Shown: piece after piece, positions 27,865 through 35,217 of the stretch
How the letters are laid out: every line of letters begins with the position of its first letter
How positions within the stretch are numbered: the first letter of the stretch is position 1
Source of the DNA: a virus
Virus record (IMG/VR): IMGVR_UViG_3300043595_000059
Location: 1 to 35,521 of that record
Length of the DNA: 35,521 nt
Direction: 5' to 3' (one strand)
Translations under genes and position numbers: made by a program
Notes under the pieces: generated by a model
Told to the model about the DNA's origin: nothing
Databases searched by the model: none
The model's input: the letters and a program-made list of their open reading frames with translations, nothing else

Positions 27865-29245
27865 CGGCGGCTTCGGTGATGGCCCGCAACGCAGCCGACC
27901 CGGACAGGCGTCGACGTTCGGCCATCGCCCGGCGGATCTGCTGATCGTCCAAGCCGAGGAGCTCCAGGCCGACCTCGGTGTCAGCCAGCCACGGCACCGC
28001 CGACAGCTGCTTCGTACCGGCGTCGGCGGCGGCGGCACGGGACAGGTAGATCGGGCTGCGCCACTTCGGGGCGATCGACGCCCACTCCGCCGGTGTGCCG
28101 TCCGTCCCGTTCGCGATCGCCAACAACCGGGTCACCGTCCGGGACAGCGCGGGGCCCCAATCGTCGGTCGCGCCCTCCGCCTCGGCGATCAGGTCCTCAC
28201 GCGACGCAATGTACGAGTCGGCCGAGGTGGGGTTCGACATGTCCGAGACGCCGAGCGAGGTGAGCGGGATCGACGTCTCACCGGAGAACAACTGGGCCTG
28301 CTGCTTCAGCTGGTCGATGTGCGGCTGCGGCGACGACGCCGAGAACTGCTTCACCTCGGCGCGTGGCACGGCGGCGTCGTCATCATCCGGGATCGCCTTC
28401 AGGCGGCCCAGCATCACCTGCCACACCGCCTTCTGCGACCCGTCGACGTTCTTGAACAACGACTCGTCCGCACCCAACAGCCACATCTCCGGGAACGAAT
28501 ACACGTCCGCGTGGCCCTCCATGCGGATCACCGTCCGGATCGCCTGGTCGTGCAGCGACATCACCGTCCGGGAGATCCGGGGGAGACCGAACGGGCGGCC
28601 CGGCCGGGGCCGATAGACGAGCGGCTCGGCCGGCACACCGAACCCGTGCGGCTGACGGTCAACGACCCGCCACCCGCCCTCGGCCTCACACGTCACCGTC
28701 TCCCCGTCGAGGTACAGGACCAGCTCCGTCGGATCCCCCGACACACAGTCACGGCGGGTCACCGACAGCAACGCGTCGAGGCGACGCAGCCGGGCATTCC
28801 ACAGGCCCGTCGCGTTCATCGCGTCCTTCACGTGCATCAACGCCGGCGGCTCACCCTCCCCGCCCTTCGTGGTCACCAGGAACGAGACGCCGTGGATGAG
28901 CGAGGAGATCATCGCCCCCGACACCTCGGTCTCGAGGTTGTTGTCGGTCGACACCTCCCCGATCCCCAGATCGGTGAGGTCACCGTCCGGCCACACGAAC
29001 CGGTCCAGGTTGCACCGCCGCGACAGCGTGTCGACGGCCTTCGCCGACCAGCCCAACACCAGACCGAGCCGGAAGTACTGCGGTGGGATGATCGACCCGA
29101 CCTGACGGATCGCCCGCTTCCCGTCGTAGTACCCGGCCCGCAGTAGGTTCCTCGGGGTCTTCTCCCGGAGCTGCGCGTCGAGCACGGACAGGACGTCCTG
29201 GTCGACGTCGTCGAGACCCTCGACGATGATCGGTTCGGAGTTCAA
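27854..29245 (-). CDS. Portal protein (SPP1 gp6-like)
   Basis: 463 residues from TTG 29245, which overlaps the terminase stop as TTGA; no ATG or GTG fits. Portal features: AQLREKTPRNLLRAGYYDGK, then YFRLGLVLGWSAKAVDTLSR, VYRPRPGRPFGLPRISRTVM and the C-terminal helix region with SNPTSADSYIASREDLIAEA. It forms the dodecameric DNA entry ring. Confidence 0.88.
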   Translation of the reverse strand: MNSEPIIVEGLDDVDQDVLSVLDAQLREKTPRNLLRAGYYDGKRAIRQVGSIIPPQYFRLGLVLGWSAKAVDTLSRRCNLDRFVWPDGDLTDLGIGEVSTDNNLETEVSGAMISSLIHGVSFLVTTKGGEGEPPALMHVKDAMNATGLWNARLRRLDALLSVTRRDCVSGDPTELVLYLDGETVTCEAEGGWRVVDRQPHGFGVPAEPLVYRPRPGRPFGLPRISRTVMSLHDQAIRTVIRMEGHADVYSFPEMWLLGADESLFKNVDGSQKAVWQVMLGRLKAIPDDDDAAVPRAEVKQFSASSPQPHIDQLKQQAQLFSGETSIPLTSLGVSDMSNPTSADSYIASREDLIAEAEGATDDWGPALSRTVTRLLAIANGTDGTPAEWASIAPKWRSPIYLSRAAAADAGTKQLSAVPWLADTEVGLELLGLDDQQIRRAMAERRRLSGSAALRAITEAAGGV

Positions 29246-30711
29246 AGGATCACCGCCCTTCTGGGTGTAGACGAACGTGCTGGTTTCTTCTTCGAGGTGA
29301 GCGCGTAGAGCGCCAACGTCACGGCCTTCAGGGGGGAGATGTCGGTCTTGCCGCCGGGCGGAGCTGTCCACACCCACGACTCACCGGCACGGCGTTTCCG
29401 GGCGGCACCGAGGGCGATGTTGAGGACCGGCTGGTTGGCGTGGTGGATGGTGCCGTCGGCAATCCCGTCGACGAACAGGCCGCAACCCTGCGCCGTCTCC
29501 CGGGTGGAGACCGAGACGAGCTTGACCTTCGCCCGGATCAGGTCCGGGATGAGCGAGGCGATCGGATCATCTGGGGAGACGGCGACCGCCAGCGGCGACC
29601 ACTCGGCGGCGAGCTCGGCGACCCGGGCGACGACCCAGTCGGTACCCCGACCGGACTGGACGACCTGGACCTGGCGGTGGTCGTCGGCCCGGAACCCGGC
29701 GACCGCGATGGTGGACCAGCGACGATCCGGGGAAGCAGCGACAGCGAACGCCACGGGGGCCGGTCGGGACGTGCCGAGGTCGGCGAGACCGGCCCAGCGC
29801 TCCATGTCGACGACGGTCTCGGAGCGGTCCCCGCCCTTGGGGACCCACTGGTTCAGGTAGGCCCGCCGGAAGTCGGCGAGGTTGTCGGCCATCTTGCGGA
29901 GCTCGGCGGCGATCTTCGCCTCGGTGATCGTGTGGCCGAGCGCCGGCATGCACGCCCACCAGGCGTCACGGTCATCCGGTTCGGCGTCGTCGGGAGCGGA
30001 CCACTCGAAGTAGCAGAGACCGGAACGGATCCGCATCTCGGTCTGGGCCCGGCCACGCTCGACCTTCGGCTGGAGGAACAGCGACTCGCCTTCCCAGCCG
30101 GCGGTGCTGAGCCACCACAGCTGGGTGTTGGAACGGGTGATCATGGCCGGGGAGAACGCCTGCTCGAGACGGCCGTCGATCTGGGCGAACGCCTCGTCGA
30201 TGTACGCCTCGTCGATCGTGCCGCCATGGCCGGCCTTCTCGGTGTTCGACTCGATACCGAACCTGGAGCGGTTCTTGAACCGGATGTGCTCGTCACCACC
30301 ACCGAGGTACGTCGACACCCGGGGGGCGAACGTCGATGACTGCTCGAGGTCGAGCACGAAGTCCTCCCGCCACTTCTGGCGGGCCTTCTGGCGGGTCTGC
30401 GCGGTGTAGACGAGCTGTTGGCGTGGACCGAAGAACGAGGTTGCCGTGCAGCGGTGCACGGCCTTGGCCAGGACGAGGCTCGTCTTTCCCGACTGACGCG
30501 GGACGGTGAGGCCGACCTCGTCGTAGGCGAGCTGGCCGGTGTCAGGGTCGATCTCCAGCGCCACGTCGGCCACGTACGCCTGCCACGGCATGAACGGCCT
30601 ACCGAGCCGGCGGGCCACCTCCGCCATCCTCGGGCCCAGCGTCTCCCGCTCCGGGCTCCTGGCCGTCCCGAACCGAGGTGGACAGCTCAACCTCGAGGTC
30701 GTCGTCGTCAT
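29242..30711 (-). CDS. terL: Terminase large subunit
   Basis: 489 residues from ATG 30711, which overlaps the small-subunit gene by 113 bases; the start is chosen because SCPPRFGTARSPERETLGP before the MPWQAYVADVALEIDPDTG segment is the usual TerL opening. Walker A VPRQSGKTS at 70-78, Walker B at about 165-175 (TIDEAYIDEAFAQ), and an RNase H-like nuclease domain after residue 330 (VAFAVAASPDRRWSTIAVAG, later DDPIASLIPDL). It packages DNA with ATP and cuts it. Confidence 0.92.
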   Translation of the reverse strand: MTTTTSRLSCPPRFGTARSPERETLGPRMAEVARRLGRPFMPWQAYVADVALEIDPDTGQLAYDEVGLTVPRQSGKTSLVLAKAVHRCTATSFFGPRQQLVYTAQTRQKARQKWREDFVLDLEQSSTFAPRVSTYLGGGDEHIRFKNRSRFGIESNTEKAGHGGTIDEAYIDEAFAQIDGRLEQAFSPAMITRSNTQLWWLSTAGWEGESLFLQPKVERGRAQTEMRIRSGLCYFEWSAPDDAEPDDRDAWWACMPALGHTITEAKIAAELRKMADNLADFRRAYLNQWVPKGGDRSETVVDMERWAGLADLGTSRPAPVAFAVAASPDRRWSTIAVAGFRADDHRQVQVVQSGRGTDWVVARVAELAAEWSPLAVAVSPDDPIASLIPDLIRAKVKLVSVSTRETAQGCGLFVDGIADGTIHHANQPVLNIALGAARKRRAGESWVWTAPPGGKTDISPLKAVTLALYALTSKKKPARSSTPRRAVIL

Positions 30712-30991
30712 CGAACACCATCCCGACGAGGTCATCCAGCGTGGCCCGAAGTTCCCTGGCCACCGCAGCGGCGGCCATCCCAGCCCCGTTGTCGAGGGTG
30801 CGGGCGAGGGTGAAGGCGATCTCGGCCAGGCCCTCACCCATCGGGTGCGATGTCACCAGCGCCTCGACGTCAGCACGGACCTTCGTCTCGACCGGTCCGG
30901 GGTCAGAGGAGCCGGAGCTGGTCGTTCGTTGCCCGGTCGCTCTTGCGGCAGTTGCAGAGGTGGTGGGCGCACTGGACGTTCTTCGGCTCAT
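30599..30991 (-). CDS. terS: Terminase small subunit
   Basis: 130 residues from ATG 30991, lying inside the 3' end of the HNH gene (89-base overlap); AAGGGCGG precedes it. The first 30 residues are Ser/Thr-rich and may not be folded. The helical core GEGLAEIAFTLARTLDNGAG then AAAVARELRATLDDLVGMVF matches actinophage TerS proteins and is followed by a very acidic tail. It recognises packaging sites and activates TerL. Confidence 0.7.
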   Translation of the reverse strand: MSRRTSSAPTTSATAARATGQRTTSSGSSDPGPVETKVRADVEALVTSHPMGEGLAEIAFTLARTLDNGAGMAAAAVARELRATLDDLVGMVFDDDDDLEVELSTSVRDGQEPGAGDAGPEDGGGGPPAR

Positions 30992-31913
30992 GGGTGCCGC
31001 CCTTCGCTAGCGGGATGATGTGGTCGAGCACCGGCGCCTTCGGATGCGGCACCTGCTTCGTTCTAGCCACAGGCTTCCGGCAGAGCTGGCATCGCCACCT
31101 GTCCCGCTCGAAGATCTGCTGGCGGCGGACGTCGGCGACATATCCGTCCCGCTTCCGGGCTCGGCGCCGGGCACGACCGTCGGCCGTGCCGCACTGCTTC
31201 GAGCAGTAACTGTTGGTCAGTTGGTCGATGATGACGAACGCCTTGTTGCAGCGGCGACAGCTGCCAGCCACGTAGGTCCGGCCGGACGTGGCGACCACCA
31301 TCTCGAAGACTCGACGCCGGCGAGGGCCGGTGTAGATCTCGACCGCTGCGGAGCGAGGCGGCGGGGCTGGAGGGACTGGAGGGGGTCCCGGTGACCACCC
31401 GTTCCGGTGTCGAAGTCCGCAGCTGACCGAGCAGTGGCTGGCCTTGCCGGTGGTCGAGAAGTCCTTCGAGCAGAACTCGCAGACGGCGAGGCGGCGCTTG
31501 TAGGTCCGGCCGAACTTGGCTCTTCGCCAGCTCGAATAGTGGGAGCCGCACATACCTCGCCCCCTGACGACCCCGTCGCAGCCATCCACGGAGCACTGTG
31601 GACGCTGGTCGGGAGGGAGCGCCTTCAGCGCTTGGAGGCGCCTCGTCGATTCGCCCGGCCGCCTCGTTTCGGGCATCAGGGAGCACGGCGGGCAGTAGAC
31701 CCGCGGACGTCCTCGCCGAAGTTGACGGGTGAACACCTCGCCGCAACGTCGACAGGCGACCGTCGCCGTCGAGGCAGGCGATCCGTTCCGACGGCGCTCC
31801 TTGTCGCGCCAGTAGATCCGGGCAGCTGTGTGGCATTCGGTGCAGGGGGTCTCGCCGGCCTTCTGGTGACGCATGTAGGCGGCGTACGTGCCACACGGGA
31901 ACGGAGATGGCAT
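30903..31913 (-). CDS. Multi-zinc-finger HNH endonuclease
   Basis: 336 residues, ATG 31913 with GGGAGGGGGG upstream. The N-terminus has CGTYAAYMRHQKAGETPCTE then CHTAARIYWRDKERRR, a frequent actinophage zinc motif. Several CxxC pairs follow (CRRCGEVF, CEFCSKDF, CRRCNKAF, YCSKQCG). The C-terminal HNH is complete: FERDRWRCQLCRKPV, LDHIIPLAKGGTHEPKNVQ and CAHHLCNCRKSD. HNH genes beside terminase are needed for packaging in HK97-like phages. The repeated finger array before the HNH is unusual and may direct DNA binding. Confidence 0.8.
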   Translation of the reverse strand: MPSPFPCGTYAAYMRHQKAGETPCTECHTAARIYWRDKERRRNGSPASTATVACRRCGEVFTRQLRRGRPRVYCPPCSLMPETRRPGESTRRLQALKALPPDQRPQCSVDGCDGVVRGRGMCGSHYSSWRRAKFGRTYKRRLAVCEFCSKDFSTTGKASHCSVSCGLRHRNGWSPGPPPVPPAPPPRSAAVEIYTGPRRRRVFEMVVATSGRTYVAGSCRRCNKAFVIIDQLTNSYCSKQCGTADGRARRRARKRDGYVADVRRQQIFERDRWRCQLCRKPVARTKQVPHPKAPVLDHIIPLAKGGTHEPKNVQCAHHLCNCRKSDRATNDQLRLL

Positions 31914-32078
31914 GCCGATCCCCCCTCCCGTGGGCGAAGGAGAACGCCCCCCTCACTCCCCGCGTTTTTCCTTGAAGCCTGCCGACGACGCTCCGTGGCC
32001 GAGTGACACGGGTCACTCCCCCACCCTTTGAAGTGGACCGAAGACTCTTCGTGACGTTTCGGTGCATCGTTGTGCGCC
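31914..32078 (-). other. Noncoding region before the terminase module
   Basis: 165 bases without a gene. It has a 7-bp inverted repeat GAGTGAC, four bases, GTCACTC at 32001-32018, an 11-base palindrome GAAGACTCTTC near 32040, and a G-rich run on the minus strand near 31920. Placement before HNH, TerS and TerL makes it a candidate for cos/pac or for the late promoter. Confidence 0.5.
32001..32018. promoter_or_regulatory. Inverted repeat upstream of terminase module
   Basis: GAGTGAC ACGG GTCACTC, seven exact pairs. Either an operator or binding site for terminase or late regulator, or a hairpin; no T-run. Confidence 0.4.
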
Positions 32079-32354
32079 TCACCAGGCCCATCCGGTGGTC
32101 GTGATGGTCCGGCGTGCCGTCAGCTCGGCTCGGGCGACGTGGACGGGGCGTACGCCTCGGATCCGGTTGCATTCGACGTGGGCGGCGGCGAGGTTGCGGA
32201 GGTCGTAGAGCGCTCCGCCGTGGGCGACGGGGGTGAGGTGGTCGGCGGTGTCCGCTCCGGGCTGGCCACAAAGGTGACAAACCCCGCCGTCTCGTCGGAT
32301 CACCCGGGCCTTGGTGCGGGTCCAGGGCCGGCCGGTGCGGCTAGCTGGGGCCAT
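32079..32354 (-). CDS. Small HNH endonuclease
   Basis: 91 residues from ATG 32354, which overlaps the preceding gene by 14 bases with AGG upstream. HNH motif: WTRTKARVIRRDGGVCHLCG, then DHLTPVAHGGALYDLRNLAA and HVECNRIRG. The frame is also open to ATG 32540 with a good GGGAGG site, which would add 62 Pro/Thr-rich residues; codon bias there favours the other frame, so the short form is preferred. Probably assists packaging or acts as a homing-type nuclease. Confidence 0.8.
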   Translation of the reverse strand: MAPASRTGRPWTRTKARVIRRDGGVCHLCGQPGADTADHLTPVAHGGALYDLRNLAAAHVECNRIRGVRPVHVARAELTARRTITTTGWAW

Positions 32355-32619
32355 CCTGCGTCTCGTGGCAGTCGCATTGGCAGGGGGCGAGGCAGTACTT
32401 GCAGGTGCGCCGGCAGCGGTCGTGGAGCCGGTGTTGGCAGGCGGTCGACGTGTAGGCGTGGCCCCGGGTGTCGGCGTCGGCGGTGTGGGCTTGGTGGAGG
32501 TCGTGGACGAGAGGTAGGCGGTGAGCTCGACAACCGGCATGCGCTCTACGCCTCCCTGAGCGCCGCAGCACCCGTTTCGGCCCGATGATGATGCCGGGAT
32601 CGGTGGTTCCGGGCTTCAC
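32341..32619 (-). CDS. Cys-rich small protein in overlapping frame
   Basis: The 3' part is clearly coding by third-position bias: TACQHRLHDRCRRTCKYCLA then PCQCDCHE, with seven Cys and four His, likely two zinc sites. It stops at 32341. The start is uncertain. GTG 32619 (in a GTGA context) gives 92 residues, and GTG 32571 gives 76. The N-terminal 40 residues are basic low complexity. It overlaps an open frame of the HNH gene. Unknown function. Confidence 0.5.
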   Translation of the reverse strand: MKPGTTDPGIIIGPKRVLRRSGRRRAHAGCRAHRLPLVHDLHQAHTADADTRGHAYTSTACQHRLHDRCRRTCKYCLAPCQCDCHETQDGPS

Positions 32620-32752
32620 GGAGCCGTCCAGTGCCGACTGGGACGGTTCCTGCCCGGATGGTTCGGGGTCACCCGCCCGGCGGCGACGAGGGACGGGTGA
32701 CCCGACCGGGCCGGTGGTCCCGTACGGGTCCTGGCCCGGCGACCGGCTGCCT
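32620..32752 (-). other. Ambiguous short stretch
   Basis: Between the coiled-coil gene stop and the Cys-rich gene start. Two frames stay open (one carrying GQDPYGTTGPVGSPVPRRRR) and neither has a clear start signal. It may be leader, or an unrecognised N-terminus. Confidence 0.3.
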
Positions 32753-33076
32753 CTACGGCTCGACGGGGGCCTCGGGATCGACCGGCGGGTCGACCGGCCC
32801 CTCGGCTGGGTCGGCGGCTGGGTCGGCGGCCAGCGCGTCGAGGGAGTCCCCGAAGGCGTGGAGTTGCGCGATCTCGGCGGAGATGTCGACGTCGGCGTCG
32901 GCCAGCTTGGCCTCGATCCGGGTGACGGCCTCGCCGAGGTCGGTGCCGAGCTCGGCGATGGCGGTGCGAAGGTCTTCGGTCTGTGACATGAGCTTCTCCA
33001 GGAGGTGGCAGATGGCGTCGCAGAGGTGCGGGCCGGGGAACAGCAGCTCGACGAGGGAGTGCCGGTGACGGGACAC
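32753..33076 (-). CDS. Coiled-coil phage protein
   Basis: 107 residues from GTG 33076 with GAGGAG five bases upstream. A second start ATG 32989 also has GGAGAAG upstream and would give a 78-residue form (MSQTEDLRTAIAELGTDLGE). Helical coiled coil (TRIEAKLADADVDISAEIAQ), then a Pro/Asp tail with PVDPPVDPEAPVEP. Could make two forms. Its function is not known; similar proteins often occur near replication or head genes. Confidence 0.65.
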   Translation of the reverse strand: MSRHRHSLVELLFPGPHLCDAICHLLEKLMSQTEDLRTAIAELGTDLGEAVTRIEAKLADADVDISAEIAQLHAFGDSLDALAADPAADPAEGPVDPPVDPEAPVEP

Positions 33077-33248
33077 GGTGGCTCCTCGGGTCGAAGGCTG
33101 GATGGGCCGGGTGGTTCACCCGGCGACGTTGGCGAGGCGACGTCGCCTACAGGAGCCAAGCGGGCGGTGGCCGGGCCCCTTGGGGTCCACACCGGCCCAT
33201 CCAACCGCTGAGAGTACACGGACGAACACACGACCAGGTGGGAGGGGG
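33077..33248 (-). other. Noncoding region with palindrome and TACTCT box
   Basis: 172 bases between two minus-strand genes. It contains a 14-bp perfect palindrome at 33135-33148 and, on the minus strand, TACTCT near 33211 that fits a -10 TANNNT. A promoter for the 33.0-31 kb genes is likely here. Confidence 0.45.
33135..33148. promoter_or_regulatory. 14-bp perfect palindrome
   Basis: AGGCGACGTCGCCT is its own reverse complement. It lies between the candidate -10 near 33211 and the gene start at 33076, suited to a dimeric regulator. Confidence 0.45.
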
Positions 33249-33911
33249 TCACCGGTTCGAGCCGTTCGAGCGGTGCTGGCCGATCTCCCGGTCGGGCGCC
33301 TGGGACGTCTTCGCGTGGTACTTCCGGATCTGCTCGGGGGTGGGGAGCTCACCCTTGTGCGCCTTCTTGAACCGGCCGCACCACCCGCACAGGTCGCTGT
33401 AGTACGGCGCCGTCCCCCCGGGGCGGGTCCCGATCGGTTCATGGCGGCGGTCGTCACGCCAGCAGGAGACGCACCAGCCGAGCGGCGCAGTGACCGACGA
33501 CGGGTCCGGCCGGTCGATCCCCGCGGTCATCGGTGACCACGCGGTGAGCTCGGTCGCGAGCGTCGCGGCCGCCGTGGCGACCCTGGCGACCGCGTCGTCG
33601 ACGACGGCGAGCGCCGTGGCGGCCCGGTCGGGTTCCATGGCCGCTTCCCCGGTCGGGTCCGACCCGGTCACCGGCGTGCCGCCACAGGCGAGCGCGTCGT
33701 GTTCGCAGCGCCGATGGTCCTGCTCGTGGACGAAGCACCACAGCCTGGCGGTCTGGTCGGTGTGACCGTCGTAGCGGGCGGCCAGGGGGTGCCCGGCGAG
33801 CGAGTCGACGAGCATGCCGGTGGCGGCGTCGTAGAGGCGCTGGGCGGCGATGACGTCGACGACGGCCTGGTCCAGCATGCGACGCCGGGTCGCGGCGGCG
33901 AGCGGCTTCAC
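33249..33911 (-). CDS. Phage protein with C-terminal zinc fingers
   Basis: 220 residues from GTG 33911 (GTGA overlap with the gene before). Helical N-terminal half (MLDQAVVDVIAAQRLYDAAT) and Cys/His-rich sections: LWCFVHEQDHRRCEHDALAC, then WCVSCWRDD and LCGWCGRFKKAHKGELPTPE, which give at least two zinc sites. The last one, with FKKAHKGELPT, is seen in many actinophage genes near replication. Role unknown; binding to DNA is likely. Confidence 0.65.
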   Translation of the reverse strand: MKPLAAATRRRMLDQAVVDVIAAQRLYDAATGMLVDSLAGHPLAARYDGHTDQTARLWCFVHEQDHRRCEHDALACGGTPVTGSDPTGEAAMEPDRAATALAVVDDAVARVATAAATLATELTAWSPMTAGIDRPDPSSVTAPLGWCVSCWRDDRRHEPIGTRPGGTAPYYSDLCGWCGRFKKAHKGELPTPEQIRKYHAKTSQAPDREIGQHRSNGSNR

Positions 33912-34396
33912 GCCTCACCCCCGTCCGAGGGGTTGGTGTTCGCAGCCTTGGCCGCGGCCAGGGCGGAGGCGTGCGTGGCCTTCGCGGCGGCGATCGCCGC
34001 TCGTGCCTCGGCGATGCACCGGTCCCGGGTCCCTTCGGGCAGCCAGTCGCTGGGCGCGTCGGCGTCGCGTTCCCGGCGGCGTTGCTCGGCCAGCTCGTAC
34101 GCGTTGGCGACAGCGCTCCTCGCCGGCACCGGGGGTGGTGGCGCCGGCGTGTCGAGCAGATCGGCGAGCATCTTCGCGGTGACCGTCACGGTCCCGTTGT
34201 GCTCGAGGTCAGCGGCCAGCAGCTTGTACGCCTCCTGGTCGTGGGCCCAGTGCAAGCTCCGGCGGGTCCGGCCCTTCCAGGCATGCACGTTCGACGGGGT
34301 GGCGATCAGCGTGAGGGCCCGGTCGATGAGGATCTCGACGGCGTCGTCGACGATCCCGACGAGCTCGGCCTCGGTCGCGTTGGGGATGCTGCTCAT
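33908..34396 (-). CDS. Unknown protein next to origin
   Basis: 162 residues from ATG 34396 with GGAG six bases upstream; the frame to 34522 lacks a signal. N-terminal AELVGIVDDAVEILIDRALT, then W-rich VHAWKGRTRRSLHWAHDQEA and a helical Ala-rich end. Not recognised. Directly downstream of the DnaA box, so it may take part in replication. Confidence 0.6.
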   Translation of the reverse strand: MSSIPNATEAELVGIVDDAVEILIDRALTLIATPSNVHAWKGRTRRSLHWAHDQEAYKLLAADLEHNGTVTVTAKMLADLLDTPAPPPPVPARSAVANAYELAEQRRRERDADAPSDWLPEGTRDRCIAEARAAIAAAKATHASALAAAKAANTNPSDGGEA

Positions 34397-34585
34397 GGGT
34401 CGCTCCGATCGGTGCGCCGGCGACGCCGGTTGTCCACAGGGCTGTGAATTCGCTCTTGGGTCACGCGGAAAACCAGGGGTTAAGGAACGGGTACGGGCCC
34501 GGGCCCGGGGAGTGCGTTTCAACGCCGTTCTGGACGCCGTCAGTCACGCCGTCACTGACGCGGTGCGTGACGCGTCTCGTAACGG
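34397..34585 (-). other. Candidate replication origin region
   Basis: About 190 bases holding a DnaA box, a short AT-richer stretch (about 34470-34495) and the iteron-like repeats at 34522-34593. Partly covered by a small coupled frame (34461-34589). Confidence 0.5.
34430..34438 (+). promoter_or_regulatory. DnaA box TTGTCCACA
   Basis: Exact match to the box preferred by high-GC actinobacterial DnaA. Noncoding, between the replication-like genes and near the 12-bp iterons. Only one perfect copy was found in the window. Confidence 0.6.
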
Positions 34586-34589
34586 TCAT
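34461..34589 (-). CDS. 42-residue coupled peptide, tail-like part of the initiator
   Basis: ATG 34589 overlaps the initiator stop (ATGA). Reads MTVTRRVTHRVSDGVTDGVQ then NGVETHSPGPGPYPFLNPWF. Such Val-Thr repeats followed by Pro/Gly are usual at the C-terminus of phage replication-initiator proteins, but here they are in the next frame. Either a separate peptide or the remnant of a longer initiator after a frame change. Confidence 0.45.
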   Translation of the reverse strand: MTVTRRVTHRVSDGVTDGVQNGVETHSPGPGPYPFLNPWFSA

Positions 34590-34593
34590 GTCG
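34522..34593. repeat. Six imperfect 12-bp iterons
   Basis: Units begin ACGCCG or ACGCG or ACGGT every 12 bases: ACGCCGTTCTGG, ACGCCGTCAGTC, ACGCCGTCACTG, ACGCGGTGCGTG, ACGCGTCTCGTA, ACGGTCATGTCG. A GTCAGT/ACTGAC inverted pair lies inside (34539-34559). On the minus strand they code for a Val-x-x-x type repeat, so origin and peptide functions may overlap. Confidence 0.6.
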
Positions 34594-34936
34594 AGGCGCC
34601 GTTGTGGGAGTTGGCCCGGTACCGGGCCTGCCGGGCAGCCGCCAGCTCGCGGTCGTGGAGGATCTTCTCCCTCGACGGCTGGTACTGCTCGTAGTCGTGG
34701 ATCAGGTACCCGTCCGGGTCGGGTTCCCACAGCACGACGTCGAGGAGCTCGGCGATCGCCTCGTCCGGGTCCTCGATCATCCCGACCGTCTTGGCCGCCC
34801 GGCGCGACACCTTCCCGCCGGTCGCGTTCTGGTTCGAGTAGCAGATTGACGCTACGAGCAGCCACCGGGCTGGCACGGAGACATCGACGAGCTTCCGGTG
34901 GGTGTACATGCCGTCGTCGAGGCGCACCCATGGCAT
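34586..34936 (-). CDS. Replication-initiator-like wHTH protein
   Basis: 116 residues, ATG 34936 (TGATG overlap). Reads MPWVRLDDGMYTHRKLVDVS, then ARWLLVASICYSNQNATGG, GMIEDPDEAIAELLDVVLW and YLIHDYEQYQPSREKIL. This fits the N-terminal domain of phage replisome organisers and DnaD-type proteins common in actinophages. It probably binds the nearby iterons or loads helicase. A DnaA box lies 150 bases downstream. Confidence 0.7.
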   Translation of the reverse strand: MPWVRLDDGMYTHRKLVDVSVPARWLLVASICYSNQNATGGKVSRRAAKTVGMIEDPDEAIAELLDVVLWEPDPDGYLIHDYEQYQPSREKILHDRELAAARQARYRANSHNGAST

Positions 34937-35217
34937 CAGGTGTGGTCCCCCTCTCGCAGCTGGTGCTCATGCCAGCCGAACGCGGCGGCACCGGAGGCGA
35001 CGGCGACGACGAGGAGCGCGAGCTGCGCCCAGGACACGGTCGGGGCGATGGTCTTGCCGACGATGAGCCCGATGGTGTTGGCGGCGACGGCGATCAGCAC
35101 GAACACCGGCCAGCGGCGTTCGGGGACACCGTCGACGGTGGGGGGTTCCATGAACGCCCGGAGCGCCTCGTCGGTGAGGACCTCATCCAAGCCGGGGTGG
35201 GTTTTCTTGTACGGCAT
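34936..35217 (-). CDS. Two-pass membrane protein
   Basis: 93 residues from ATG 35217 with GAAGGAG seven bases upstream. A polar start, then two membrane helices (about 36-56 and 62-82; VFVLIAVAANTIGLIVG and LALLVVAVASGAAAFGW). It follows the repeat protein with a 35-base overlap. Possible immunity or superinfection-exclusion function, inferred only from membrane location. Confidence 0.65.
   Translation of the reverse strand: MPYKKTHPGLDEVLTDEALRAFMEPPTVDGVPERRWPVFVLIAVAANTIGLIVGKTIAPTVSWAQLALLVVAVASGAAAFGWHEHQLREGDHT

Noticed and set aside
25844-29146. Very long plus-strand frames (25844-27709, 27821-29146)
   Set aside because: Antisense to capsid, scaffold, MuF-like and portal genes, with no domains or start signals.
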